Of a stretch of DNA of 64,000 bases, positions 9,954-19,439 are shown piece after piece. Source of the DNA: Cristatella mucedo (lineage: Eukaryota > Bryozoa > Phylactolaemata > Cristatellidae); the NCBI GenBank assembly GCA_009760855.2, contig WPIO01000102.1:870001-934000 (forward strand), in the 5' to 3' direction. The stretch's first letter is position 1. Each line of letters starts with the position of its first letter. A model generated the notes under the pieces. The model was not told where the DNA came from. It did not search any database and saw only the letters and a program-made list of their open reading frames with translations. The translations under genes and the position numbers were made by a program.

Positions 9954-11606
9954 ATGTCAGCAAAATTCATCTTCGTAACAGGGGGGGTTGTTTCCTCTTT
10001 GGGCAAGGGCATTGCGGCCGCCTCACTAGGAACCATTCTGCAATCTATGGGTAAAAATATCACCATCAGAAAATTAGATCCTTATTTAAATGTAGATCCT
10101 GGAACCATCAACCCAATTCAACATGGAGAGGTTTTTGTAACAGAAGATGGCGGAGAAACTGATTTAGATCTTGGACATTACGAAAGATTTACTGGCAACA
10201 CGGCATCAAAATTAGACAACATAACATCTGGCAAGATTTATCAAACTTTAATAGAAAAAGAGCGCCGAGGAGATTATTTAGGGCAAACAGTTCAGGTAAT
10301 TCCTCATGTTACAGATTTAATTAAAGATTTTATATTAAACGGAGCGGAAAAATATGACTTCATAATCTGTGAAATTGGCGGAACAGTGGGAGACATAGAG
10401 GGGCAGCCTTTTTTAGAGGCAATAAGACAACTTTCTAGACAGCTAGGTCGCCAAAATACCATGTTTATTCATACAACATTACTTCCATACGTTATGGCCT
10501 CGGAAGAGGTAAAAACCAAACCAACACAGCACTCCGTTAAGGCTCTGATGTATCATGGAATAGAGCCAGATTTGCTGCTATGCAGAACCAATCATTCATT
10601 GGCAGAATCGGATAAAAAGAAAATCGCAATGTTTTGCAATGTGGCAGAAAACAATGTTATAGAAGCACCAAATGTTGATAATATATATAAAATTCCTGCA
10701 GTTTACGCCAAAAATCAACTAGGAGAGGCGGTATTGCTTCATTTTGGATGCACTCAAGAATTACCAAGCGAAAAATATATGAATAAATGGATAGATTTGG
10801 CAGTAAAACTAGATCAACCAACGCAAGAAATAAAAATAGCAATAGTTGGAAAATATACCAAATCTCAAGATGCTTATAAGTCTGTAATTCAGGCGCTTAT
10901 GCACGCAGGGATGGTGCTTGGAACTAAGGTTAGTATAGAATGGATAAATGCAATCAATCACAATCCGGAGCAGTTGCAACAACAATTAAAATCTGTCAAT
11001 GGAATTTTAGTGCCAGGTGGCTTTGGCACAGATGGGGTAGAGATGAAAATGCTGGCAATAAAATATGCCAGAGAACACAAAATCCCTTTTTTCGGCATCT
11101 GCTATGGCATGCAATTGGCTGTGATAGAATTTTGCAGAAATGTTTTGGGAATAAAAGCAACCTCTGGCGAGTGGGAAGATCAAGATTCTCAAGCCATAAA
11201 AGTTGTCAATATCATGCAAAAATGGATAAATGGCGGCAAAGAAGAAATCCGTCCAGCCACAGGCAATATGGGCGGTACAATGCGCCTTGGCTCCTATCCA
11301 GCAAAACTAAAACCCAACAGTCTTGCTGCCAAAATCTATCAAGCAGAAGTAATTCACGAACGCCACCGTCACAGATATGAGGTAGATTTATCTTACACTA
11401 AACAAATAGAAGCAGCTGGTGGTATTTTTTCCGGTCTTTCATTAGATGGACTTTTACCGGAATTATTTGAGCTATCGCATGAGGGAGAAAATGCTCATCC
11501 TTTTTTTATCGGGTGTCAATTCCATCCAGAATTTACCAGCAAGCCATTCAAACCCAATCCAATATTTGCTGCATTCGTAGAGGTATCAAGCCATAAACCG
11601 AGCTAA
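9954..11606 (+). CDS. pyrG: CTP synthase
   Basis: A 550-residue CTP synthase making CTP from UTP, ATP and glutamine in the cytosol. The N-terminal synthetase domain begins with the canonical [16 protein letters not shown]-loop region and contains the [33 protein letters not shown] and [10 protein letters not shown] motifs. The C-terminal class I glutamine amidotransferase domain has the nucleophile elbow [14 protein letters not shown] (the usual GICLGMQ, with Tyr for Leu) and the HPEF catalytic motif near the end. The ATG at 9954 gives the standard N-terminus; an in-frame GTG nine bases upstream is less likely. Length is normal for the family. There is no Shine-Dalgarno sequence ahead of the start. 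Confidence 0.97.
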   Translation: MSAKFIFVTGGVVSSLGKGIAAASLGTILQSMGKNITIRKLDPYLNVDPGTINPIQHGEVFVTEDGGETDLDLGHYERFTGNTASKLDNITSGKIYQTLIEKERRGDYLGQTVQVIPHVTDLIKDFILNGAEKYDFIICEIGGTVGDIEGQPFLEAIRQLSRQLGRQNTMFIHTTLLPYVMASEEVKTKPTQHSVKALMYHGIEPDLLLCRTNHSLAESDKKKIAMFCNVAENNVIEAPNVDNIYKIPAVYAKNQLGEAVLLHFGCTQELPSEKYMNKWIDLAVKLDQPTQEIKIAIVGKYTKSQDAYKSVIQALMHAGMVLGTKVSIEWINAINHNPEQLQQQLKSVNGILVPGGFGTDGVEMKMLAIKYAREHKIPFFGICYGMQLAVIEFCRNVLGIKATSGEWEDQDSQAIKVVNIMQKWINGGKEEIRPATGNMGGTMRLGSYPAKLKPNSLAAKIYQAEVIHERHRHRYEVDLSYTKQIEAAGGIFSGLSLDGLLPELFELSHEGENAHPFFIGCQFHPEFTSKPFKPNPIFAAFVEVSSHKPS

Positions 11607-11638
11607 CATCACTCCATTGCACAAATTATTGTCATCGC

Positions 11639-11740
11639 AATTTGCCAGTCCAAAATTTTTTCCAAAGCAGCAAAATCCATCTTGACATCTTTAAATAGCG
11701 TAACAATAAAAGCAAAAAATCTACTCCAAGCTAAATTGTA
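11639..11740 (-). pseudogene. Decayed 5' fragment of dapA
   Basis: Translated on the minus strand, this stretch reads YNLAWSRFFAFIVTLFKD and then MDFAALEKILDWQI. It matches residues 6-39 of the intact DapA at 49390-50304 (YNLTWSGVFTAIVTPFKD, then IDFVALEKLLDLQI), with similar nucleotides. Homology ends just after this, and the downstream DapA body, including the catalytic lysine region, is absent. The surrounding 80-codon open frame (11609-11851) is therefore not a real gene. Its position next to a nuoA fragment mirrors the intact nuoA...dapA order at 49-54 kb. Confidence 0.85.
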
Positions 11741-12526
11741 TTTTTCTGGATTTTTTACGCTATTGGACTGTAAATTATTCCATCCAAGATAAAGTATAAT
11801 ATTAACAAATATCCATATAAAAAATAATATTGAAGTAAAATTTACAATCAATATCTTGGTATTTATAAATTTATTTAGATTATATTACCTATATACATAA
11901 ACAGAAAATCACAACACTGCTCCTGAAATAGACAAACCCAACAAAGCTGCAATCTTTAAAGAAAAATGTTCATTCCAATTAGCTCTTTTGCTGTTGTATA
12001 GTTGCGATACTATGATTTTGATCGACTTTCATTCAGCCCAAATCATAAAAAAATAATCCAAACTTTTTTTCTCCACTTACAGCCAAACCCCATGGTAACT
12101 CAAAATAAAAAGTAAAGCGGGGCAATTAAGCCAAAATTTTAGCACACGATCCAAGAAAAAAGCAAAGCCAGCCCCAAATAAAAAACAACAAAGGGCATCG
12201 CCAATCTTGACCACACTTACCTAGATCTGCAGCCATAATCCGTAGCCACCAAATAACATTCTTTGTTTATTGTTTTTGGCTGTAAAATATGCCAACACAC
12301 AGCCACGCACAACACCATCTTAATTATTATAATTCAGTCTTGATTGGTATCTTTGACCGATATCTAATTTAGTCTAGATCGAAACTAAGAATCGGAAGCT
12401 CCAAAAACTCGCAAAACTTTCCAGTTTTGGGCCAGCATCCGTAATGTTATCCCGAATTTCTCATTTAATGCAAATGTGATTAGCTACGGACTTATTAGTG
12501 ATGCTATTATTGAGCCAATTGCCATA
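11741..12526. other. Decayed region around dapA/nuoA remnants
   Basis: Apart from the nuoA fragment at 12055-12195, this stretch has no intact gene. Between the two fragments a minus-strand reading contains a short NWNEHFSLKIAALLGL peptide that may be a remnant of another gene; I could not assign it. The stretch 12196-12526 shows nothing recognisable. Confidence 0.6.
12055..12195 (-). pseudogene. Decayed 3' fragment of nuoA
   Basis: Read on the minus strand this encodes a broken version of the C-terminal half of NuoA. The segments LALLFSW, NFGLIAPLYFLF and VTMGFGCKWRKKVW correspond to LALLLPW, FGLISMLSFLF and VTIGFVYEWRKKVMDW of the intact NuoA at 53336-53686. In-frame TAA and TGA stops interrupt it, so it is dead. 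It lies about 300 bp upstream (in minus-strand terms) of the dapA fragment, in the same order and orientation as the intact genes. Confidence 0.85.
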
Positions 12527-13162
12527 TTATATCCCGTTTATCTGGTTAAATATTTCTCTTTGCAAAAGATTATAAACCTGATTATCTATATCTTCAGCAC
12601 TTACGTTTGTTTCTGTATTCACTATTATATCGCCAATGTTAACATTTACATTTTTGCCGCCACCTGAAGAAATTTTCCTACCTGTAGATGCCGCATGCCC
12701 TGAAGCTCTATCTATATTATTTACTCTAGATTGCATAAATATACATTCATAGCCATAGGGCGAGCCTATACTTCTTGACATTCTTAAGCATCTTGCAGTT
12801 ATTTTTTGACCTTTTCTTAGATTGGCTGCTTTGTTTGTTTCGCTTTTTTCCATCGATAAATAAACTGACATGTATACATTGGGACTACTCAGTGAAATTA
12901 CTAACTCATCTATAAAATTTTTAATTGATTGAACGATGACTGTAATTTCAATAATTGTGCCCTTTCATTCCTCACCTACCGCAACTTCGTTTGCATCATA
13001 AGCGTTAAATAAATCAACAGCACTAACTTTAATCACTTTTTTGGTAGTGATATTTTGTGGTGATATAGTGGATTGATTTTTATTATTGTTCCCATTATTG
13101 TCCATCGCACTTCACAGCCACAAAAGCAACCACAAAATGCCAGTCAGCACCAACGCTATCAT
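12527..13162 (-). pseudogene. Membrane-anchored OB-fold (tRNA_anti-like) protein, two in-frame TGA codons
   Basis: One minus-strand frame from the ATG at 13162 to the stop at 12527 reads as a single protein broken only by TGA at 13112-13114 and at 12965-12967. The first piece is a membrane segment (MIALVLTGILWLLLWL). After the first TGA comes a Asn-rich linker and then KVSAVDLFNAYDANEVAVGEE. After the second TGA comes KGTIIEITVIVQSIKNF and later LRKGQKITARCLRM. The order AYxxNEVxA...KG..IEVTG...LKKGQKVTVxG is that of the tRNA_anti-like OB-fold family (PF12869). The second TGA lies where relatives carry an aromatic residue, and both fit a TGG to TGA change. Since TGA is a stop elsewhere here, a recent pseudogene is most likely. 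The C-terminal tail (NVNVNIGDIIVNTETNVSAED) is unassigned. Confidence 0.7.
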
Positions 13163-13536
13163 CGTTATTGCTTTGCAAATTTTAACTGTTATTTACCAGA
13201 TTATTTTTAAAAATTCTTTCATAATTATTGGTAAAAATAATCTTTAATATAGCTCGTAGAGAAAAATATCCAACAGAATCAGAAAATAATATCAAAGACA
13301 AATAATATGCAAGCCTGAAAACAGCAAAATTCAACCTAAATCCTTATAAACAATATATCAAAAAAAGCAGCAAGGCATCTGATTTTTCTATCTGAATTAT
13401 CGGCAATTAAAAGAATGCGTATCTCTAATTTTAATCAGCCATAGTGCTGGAAAATTGCAACTGAAGATCAACTGCACACAAAGAAACAAACCAGGGCAAA
13501 CATAAAAAAATTGAATTTCAATGAATAAAAGAACGA
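13163..13536. other. Intergenic stretch, no gene seen
   Basis: About 370 bp of AT-rich DNA between the 3' end of ffh and the 5' end of the broken OB-fold gene. No gene, repeat or clear terminator was recognised. Confidence 0.5.
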
Positions 13537-14850
13537 TCAATGCAAAGAAGCAGTTTTGTGCAATAAGGGCAACTTCATCATAACTGTTTCCACATCCTCC
13601 GTTTTCAGCCCCGAACCAGAAGCAATTCTGGTTATTCTAGAACGATCTATCAAATTTGGATTGTACTTTTCTTCATCTGTCATGGCAGAAATAATGGCCA
13701 TGTAGTGTTTGATTCTGAGATCTATATTATTTAATTCATTCTTAATAAAAACAGAATTTGGCATTTTGTGAATTATGTCAAGCAAGGCTGTAATTTTGTT
13801 CAAACCTTGCAAATTAGCCATAAGATCGTGAAAGGTTCCTGGTTTATGAGATTTTATAATATTTTTTTTATGTAAATTACATTTAAACAGAGCCGCCTTA
13901 ACAGCTTTGCTGATAGCTTGATAATATTCCTTATACCATAATTTTACTATATATTGTGGCCTAAATAATTCTATGTATTCCATGGCTTCACCATTAATAA
14001 TATGAGTAATGGGAATGTTAGTAAGAGAAGAAATGGCAGTTATTGCATTAATATTATTAGCAGCATCGCATTTTGTAATTGCAATGCCATGCATTTGATA
14101 TTTTTGCGCCAAAGAAATGCTATCATGTATGGTGTTATGATTGGCAAAGCCATCCACAACCATAATTTTTGTTATTCCGGACATATTGTTAATGGCACCT
14201 AGCATAATATGTAAGTTTTTAGATTTAATATTGTATCCAGGAGTATCTATAATTAATGTTTTTACACCCAATTGCATTGCCTCTTGCTTTAACTCTGATA
14301 TTATTTTTTGGATAATATGTAGGGTTTGAGACTGAATAAAATAAGCACCAATGCTATGCGCCAAATGCTTCAGCTGCATTTGAGATCCTGGACGTTTTTT
14401 ATCTATTGATGCAAGAGCAAATTTGCCGGAATTTGGACTGGCAGCTAATAAATTTGCCAATTTAGCACAAAAAGTAGTTTTACCAACGCCACACAAACCA
14501 GCAACAAAAATAATTTTTAATATACCATTGTCGTCATCAAAATCAACACTCTTGCTGCCGATAATATATTCACAAAGGGTATCTTGCAGCATTTCACCTG
14601 CCATTGATTGATCGATGTATTCAAGATTTTTTTTCTTTGTCTCTAGCATTAAATTTGCAACAAAAGATGTGCCTATTTCCACAGCAACTGCCGGATATAC
14701 TTCGCACTTTTTTACCGCCTCTTCTATGATCTTTGCGGCCTCTACTATGCCAGCAGCAGATCTTTTTGACATATCTTCAGGGTTGTATTGCATAAAACAA
14801 ATGATAAAAAATCTCTCAACAAATTGACTGGCAATACCAAGAAAAGACAT
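13537..14850 (-). CDS. ffh: Signal recognition particle GTPase Ffh, divergent
   Basis: A 437-residue SRP54/Ffh homologue, which with 4.5S RNA targets nascent membrane proteins to FtsY. It has an N domain (residues 1-105), then a G domain with P-loop GLCGVGKTTFCAKLANLL (about 115-132) and the SRP-specific DKKRPGSQMQLKHLA. The C-terminal M domain shows FHDLMANLQGLNKI and the diagnostic MTDEEKYNPNLIDRSRI then TRIASGSGLKTEDV; FtsY has no such domain. Several GTPase motifs depart from the family: DTPGYN replaces DTAGR, and TKCDAANN replaces TKxDG followed by the usual KGG. The M-domain loop is less methionine-rich than usual. The start is uncertain: Met20 (14793) or Met27 are alternatives to 14850. 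Overall length is close to normal, so it is probably functional but fast-evolving. Confidence 0.85.
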   Translation of the reverse strand: MSFLGIASQFVERFFIICFMQYNPEDMSKRSAAGIVEAAKIIEEAVKKCEVYPAVAVEIGTSFVANLMLETKKKNLEYIDQSMAGEMLQDTLCEYIIGSKSVDFDDDNGILKIIFVAGLCGVGKTTFCAKLANLLAASPNSGKFALASIDKKRPGSQMQLKHLAHSIGAYFIQSQTLHIIQKIISELKQEAMQLGVKTLIIDTPGYNIKSKNLHIMLGAINNMSGITKIMVVDGFANHNTIHDSISLAQKYQMHGIAITKCDAANNINAITAISSLTNIPITHIINGEAMEYIELFRPQYIVKLWYKEYYQAISKAVKAALFKCNLHKKNIIKSHKPGTFHDLMANLQGLNKITALLDIIHKMPNSVFIKNELNNIDLRIKHYMAIISAMTDEEKYNPNLIDRSRITRIASGSGLKTEDVETVMMKLPLLHKTASLH

Positions 14851-16069
14851 TTTATATAAATCAAGAAATAAATCTTTTAATTATTATTATTTTTTAACTC
14901 AAAAATACTGTATTAATGTTAATAAACACTTTAAAAGTGTATTAATAAGCCATATATATTTTCTAAATTATAATTTAAACACAATTTTAAGTATATATAA
15001 TGCTTATACAAGAAACACAAACAAGCCAAGGCATCGCAATTCTCTGCGTCAATATCGTCACATGAAGTTTTCAATTTTAATACCTGATCAAATCTATATT
15101 ATTGTTTATAATTTCAGTGAGGGAAAAAAATCTTTTTATAATACCAATTTTATGACATAAATCAAGAAAAACAAGAATTTTCATGCAGCTATCAGTAAGA
15201 AATAATATCACCAATTGATTAATTGCGGGCTAAAAATCTCTGCCAGCAAAATAAGCCACACGGCCACATAAAAAATCCACAATAAATATAGTCCAAAATT
15301 ATTTTGATACAGAATTAATGCTTGAAAATAAACTATTAATGAACCAATAAAATAATTTGTTGATCTAGCTAATAATCAATTACAATAAAATGGCAAGCAA
15401 TCACATAATAGTGCAAAAATATCAAATACAATAATGGCATAGCAACTTTACTTAATCGCAATTTATTAAGCAAAAAAACACATAAGAATAGATTTCAAAA
15501 TTAAAACATTCGACTTACTGTATGCAAATTTTAGCTTATAGAATAGTAAATTATAAATAACATGACTATTGCGTTGCAGTAGTAACAATACACAAAAAGC
15601 AACATTGTCGTACCGAATAAATCTCTGCCAAAAACGATCAACAAATAATACACCAACGACACTAAAAACGCATCAAAAGATAGCGGCCAATTTCGTGCAT
15701 CTAAAGTATGTCTCCTATAGCTATAAAGCAACTTAATAAGCCGACAAAACAATAGCACACATCCAAAATAAACTACTAGCAAAATTACCAAGATAGACAA
15801 CGACAAACATCAATCAAATCAAACACCAAAAGATAGGTGTAAATGTTTTTTTAACCAGCAAATATCTTACAAACATCCCCGCAACAATGAAATAATCTGC
15901 AAAATAAAATAAAAAAGTAAGCGCAGAGATTATTCTAGGTGCGGCTCGTATATTTTTGAATCTCAACAACATAAATAAATTATTTTTGCGATTTTGGTTG
16001 TTGCTTTTTGAATTGAGCTATTTATTGATGTAGCAAGATTATTTTCATAAAACATTATTTGTTTTTTAA
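14851..16069. other. Long AT-rich intergenic region
   Basis: About 1.2 kb with no recognisable gene except a possible small membrane protein at 15531-15806. No homology to the neighbouring genes was seen, so this is probably decayed DNA. The last 150 bp must contain the petC promoter. Confidence 0.5.
15531..15806 (-). CDS. Possible small hydrophobic protein (91 aa)
   Basis: An open frame encoding a highly hydrophobic peptide with two to three potential membrane segments (LSILVILLVVYFGCVLLFC near the N-terminus, then AFLVSLVYYLLIVFG and MLLFVYCYYC). No family is recognised. It lies inside an otherwise empty, AT-rich region where hydrophobic frames arise by chance, so it may be a relic or non-coding. 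Confidence 0.25.
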   Translation of the reverse strand: MSLSILVILLVVYFGCVLLFCRLIKLLYSYRRHTLDARNWPLSFDAFLVSLVYYLLIVFGRDLFGTTMLLFVYCYYCNAIVMLFIIYYSIS

Positions 16070-16828
16070 ATGCGTATTTTGGCATACATGTTTATCTTAT
16101 TTGGTCTTTTTTTTAACAGCACAAGAGCAAACGATGGAGGCTTGTCAATGAAATCTGTAAGCTGGTCTTTTGATGGTATTTTTGGTAAATTTGATAGACA
16201 GGCAATTCAGCGTGGATTTCAGGTTTACAAAGAGGTATGCTCTGCCTGTCATGGCGTTAATAAGGTTTCTTTTGGCAATCTAATTCAGGTAGGATTTAGC
16301 GAGGGTGAAGCAAAAACCATCGCAGCTGGATATCAATTTACTGATGGCCCAAATGACAGTGGCGACATGTATCAACGCAACGGACTTCTTTCCGATAAAA
16401 TCCCATCACCATACCCAAATTCCAATGCTGCCGCAGCGGCAAACAATGGTGCCGTGCCACCAGATCTTTCTCTGATTGTCAAGGCAAGATTCAATGGTGC
16501 AAATTACGTTTACTCTATACTAACAGGCTACGATCACCCCAAGCCAGACAACATAACTCTTGCTGCAAGTATGTCTTATAATCCTTACTTTCCTGGAGAA
16601 AAAATAGCAATGCCAAAGCCTCTTTCAGATGGACAAATTACCTTTCAAGATGGCACTACAGCTACAGTTGATCAAATGGCAAAAGATGTGGTAAATTTTT
16701 TACAATGGACGGCAGAGCCAGAAATGGAAGCAAGAAAAGGAATGGGAATAAAGGTTTTAATATTTTTAACTATTACAACCACTGTGTTGTATTTTTCTAT
16801 GAAAAGAATTTGGTCTAGAGTGGAATAA
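16070..16828 (+). CDS. petC: Cytochrome c1, complex III
   Basis: A 252-residue cytochrome c1, which carries electrons from the Rieske protein to cytochrome c on the periplasmic side of the bc1 complex. It begins with a signal peptide (ILAYMFILFGLFFNSTRA). The haem-attachment motif VCSACHG is at about residues 56-62 and the haem-ligand region is PGEKIAMPKPLSDGQ. The NGAVPPDLSLIVKARF block is typical of the family, and a C-terminal membrane anchor (IKVLIFLTITTTVLYFSMKRIW) completes it. Length is normal. sdhE follows 2 bp downstream, suggesting co-transcription. The other bc1 genes (petA, petB) are not in the window upstream, where the DNA is empty. Confidence 0.96.
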   Translation: MRILAYMFILFGLFFNSTRANDGGLSMKSVSWSFDGIFGKFDRQAIQRGFQVYKEVCSACHGVNKVSFGNLIQVGFSEGEAKTIAAGYQFTDGPNDSGDMYQRNGLLSDKIPSPYPNSNAAAAANNGAVPPDLSLIVKARFNGANYVYSILTGYDHPKPDNITLAASMSYNPYFPGEKIAMPKPLSDGQITFQDGTTATVDQMAKDVVNFLQWTAEPEMEARKGMGIKVLIFLTITTTVLYFSMKRIWSRVE

Positions 16829-16830
16829 AT

Positions 16831-17076
16831 ATGGATCTTAATCTTCTGCGCAAAAAACTACTCTACAGAAGCAAGCACCGCGGATGCAAGGAAAATGATA
16901 TTATCCTTTCTCGATACGCTGAAGATTTTCTACATTCCATGATAGAATCAAATTTAATTATTTATGCTGATTTTTTAGAAGAGTCAGATAACGATATTTA
17001 CGATTGGTCTGTTGGCAGGTCTAGCCCTCCAGAAAAATATGGTTTTATTTTGGAAAAAATACTTACTAACAGATAA
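16831..17076 (+). CDS. sdhE: Succinate dehydrogenase flavinylation factor SdhE
   Basis: An 81-residue SdhE/CptB (DUF339) protein that promotes covalent FAD attachment to SdhA. The diagnostic RGCKENDIIL (RGxxExDxxL) motif is at about residues 17-26, and the helical-bundle pattern with FLEESDNDIYDW matches the family. It starts 2 bp after the petC stop codon and so is probably in one transcript with it. The only succinate dehydrogenase gene in the window, sdhB, is 30 kb away. Confidence 0.92.
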   Translation: MDLNLLRKKLLYRSKHRGCKENDIILSRYAEDFLHSMIESNLIIYADFLEESDNDIYDWSVGRSSPPEKYGFILEKILTNR

Positions 17077-17613
17077 CATAAAAATATGATCTGAAGCTAT
17101 TTTTTATTAAATCTGACGAAACTATATCGATCATAATTTACTTTCACAGATAAATATTGCAACTGAGGAAGTAATTAATTTAACTACTTTTATTATTGAT
17201 GCCACAATTGCCACAATAAAGCAGTATATTACAGCAGAGCAAAAAATTGAATTAATATTGCAATAGAGCGCTAAAAATATCTTTAGTTTGCTTTTGGCAC
17301 CAGAATAAAAAATGCTAACCCAATAACATATTATTCAAGAATAATTTTTGCACAAACTCTCTCATAAAAAACCACCAACAGTTTTACATCGTAACGATGT
17401 AGAAGAGCAAAGCACTGTAGCATATTTAAGAACCAACAGCAGAAGCAAATACATTAAAACCAGAGTCTAGCTCTGGCACCAGTATTCCGCAAATAAATGC
17501 AGCAAAATTTACAAATCAAGAAGCCCAAAGAAATAAAAACAGCAACAAAGCGATTACATCCATAAGATAATTTTAAATAAACACTACCGATAGGCACCAC
17601 CACCCCCCCCTCC
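17077..17613. other. Intergenic stretch, no intact gene
   Basis: About 540 bp after sdhE. A plus-strand stretch near 17150-17265 reads as a short helical peptide (ATEEVINLTTFIIDATIA) that may be a gene remnant, but I cannot assign it. A run of eight C sits near 17602-17610, just before the hairpin described next. Confidence 0.45.
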
Positions 17614-17644
17614 CAACAAATCATATTTTATATATGATTTGTTG
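17614..17644. repeat. Perfect 13-bp inverted repeat hairpin
   Basis: CAACAAATCATAT (17614-17626) pairs perfectly with ATATGATTTGTTG (17632-17644) across a 5-base loop. A third, direct copy of ATATATGATTTGT follows at about 17655-17667. No U-run follows, so it is not a standard terminator. It may be an end of the adjacent dead insertion sequence. Confidence 0.8.
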
Positions 17645-17689
17645 TATATAATTATATATGATTTGTGATTTATAAACATTGTTCATCAA

Positions 17690-18392
17690 CAAGCCTTATA
17701 AACAAGGGTTTGATAAGTTAAGAAAACAAAGGTTTTGTGTAAAAGTTGTAAAAAATGTCAAATTGTACATTTTGATGAAAGAAACAAAATATGATGTACA
17801 AATCATATAAACCACATTGATATTAATATTAATATTATTCTCTGAGGGAAATAATTATCGCAGAACTGCAAGAATTTTAAGCAAAATGTTTGATAAAAAA
17901 ATTTCATATCAATTAATGGTTCACTGGGTTAAAAATAAAGCTACACAGTTACCTATCAACAAGTAAGCATTATGCTTGTTGCGATATTGTAATCGTTGCA
18001 ATGGATGAACTTTATACTTTTTTAACAACGAAAAAATCAAACCAGAATTTGGATTGCTGTTGAAATGGGCTCTCTGTGTTGGTTTGCATTTTATCTAGGC
18101 TCTGGTTTGGAAATTTGTTCTGGTTTGGAAATTTCTGCAAAAAGAATGTTAGAAAAAATTCTTCTTCATCATGATATAAAAATTGTTGCAACAGATGATA
18201 ATTTTACTTATAATGCAGTTAATTGCCTTTTTGCCAAGTAAAGTTAAGCATTTGGTCTTAAAAAGTGAAACTTGTTTGGTGGAAAGCTTTAATGTAAAAA
18301 TGAGGCATTATATTCCTTGTTTAGCCCATAAAACAAGGGCTTATGTTAAATCTAGAGAGTCTTTAAACAAGGTAATCAATTTTTATGCTTAG
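17690..18392 (+). mobile_element. Degenerate IS1-family insertion sequence remnant
   Basis: Pieces of an IS1-type transposase can be read in order on the plus strand with frame changes and stops between them. They are a zinc-ribbon part (GFDKLRKQRF, then CKSCKKCQIVHF in another frame), the InsA-like helix-turn-helix (NNYRRTARILSKMFD), and DDE-domain pieces (IVAMDELYTFLTTKK, KIVATDDNFTYNAV, LVESFNVKMRHYIP, SRESLNKVINFYA). These correspond to the InsA/InsB order of IS1. No intact transposase remains, so the element is dead. Its ends are uncertain; the hairpin at 17614-17644 is a candidate left boundary. Confidence 0.75.
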
Positions 18393-18560
18393 AGAGGAAG
18401 TTTGTAAATGAATTTGTTGGTTGGTGTTCCTACAGTCATACTTAAAATCTGTCTTCGGCAATAAACTTAGTGCTTTAATTCACCGCTTGGGCGATATTGC
18501 AGGATTTTTACAATAAGTAAAGGGGTAAATTTAATCATACAAAAGAAATATACCACCACA

Positions 18561-19234
18561 TCAGATTGATTCCATTAAAACACACATGTAAATTACGCAC
18601 CTTAATATTATATTACAGCCCAAAATAGGTGTACATTGCTTTTTTTTTATGGGGAATGTTTCAAACAATAAGCCCAAAGAAACAACATCGAGAAAGTTGG
18701 AAATTTTTGCAGCAAAAAAAGATCGATAATGACAAAAATCCAAATTAAAGCCATAAAATCGCAAAAACACAATAAATGCACCTCTCACGCAAGAATAATG
18801 CAAATACCGCCAAGCATTTTTTACTCATTAGCACCTCCCCAAAGATATCGCCGCACCTTAATATTACAGCCCAAAATAGGTGTGAATTGCTTTTTATGGA
18901 TGGGGAATTTTACTTGCTGGTGATTTGTTATTTTTACTTGTTGGTGGATTGTTTCTTTGAATGATAATTCTAACAATCGCCAAAATAAAACCGTGCCATA
19001 CCCTTAAAGATGACAGACAAAATCTGCCCAAGCATCTCTGGCCACCAGAAGAAAGTTGGGCAAAAAACAAAATTGAAGCCATGCGGTCGGAATTTTCCAA
19101 ACACAGCGTGCCAGATTCTTTGCAGTATTAAGAATATAATAATCACATAGAAAAGCGCTGATGCTAATTGAGGATGATTGCGAGTAAACAACTTAAAAGC
19201 CAAGATATCATATTTCCCGGCAACTCGATTCCTA
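18561..19234. repeat. Decayed duplicated segment of unknown origin
   Basis: A block of about 60 bp at 18597-18660 (containing ACAGCCCAAAATAGGTGT) recurs with changes at about 18853-18910. A further block around 18665-18780 (GAAAGTTGG ... AAAGCCATA) resembles about 19030-19110. On the minus strand the copies read as related hydrophobic peptides (GFNLDFCHYRSFF and GFNFVFCPTFFWW), so a membrane-protein gene was probably duplicated and then decayed. The short open frames here (18561-18803, 18970-19245) are not considered real genes. Confidence 0.55.
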
Positions 19235-19380
19235 TTTATTTGCACTAACTCTCTTCTTCTTCGGTGATTTTTACACCAGGGATTTTTAAAGTTGGAACTA
19301 CTGCGTCTGGAACTGGTTCATATTTTTCAAAGTGCATGGTGTATTGCGCCCTACCCTGAGACATAGAGCGAAGGCTATTT
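19235..19380 (-). pseudogene. 146-bp duplicate of the fusA 3' end
   Basis: Bases 19235-19380 repeat bases 19430-19575 with a single difference (CCCTACCCTG versus CCCTGCCCTG), at an offset of 195 bp. They encode the last residues of EF-G plus the stop codon. The near-identity shows a very recent duplication. The 49 bp between the copies are unrelated. Confidence 0.95.
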
Positions 19381-19439
19381 GAATGTGCATGTTAAACCGC
19401 TTGAAATTGAGATTTTTAAGGTTAGCACTTTTATTTGCA

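Noticed and set aside
11609-11851. 80-codon minus-strand gene
   Set aside because: Its middle is a piece of DapA and its ends are unrelated; it is a frame preserved by chance around a gene fragment.
12527-13162. Use of a genetic code in which TGA means Trp
   Set aside because: TGA ends the beta-barrel protein right after its terminal Phe and also ends mnmG, era and the CaaX-type gene; Trp is encoded by TGG throughout.
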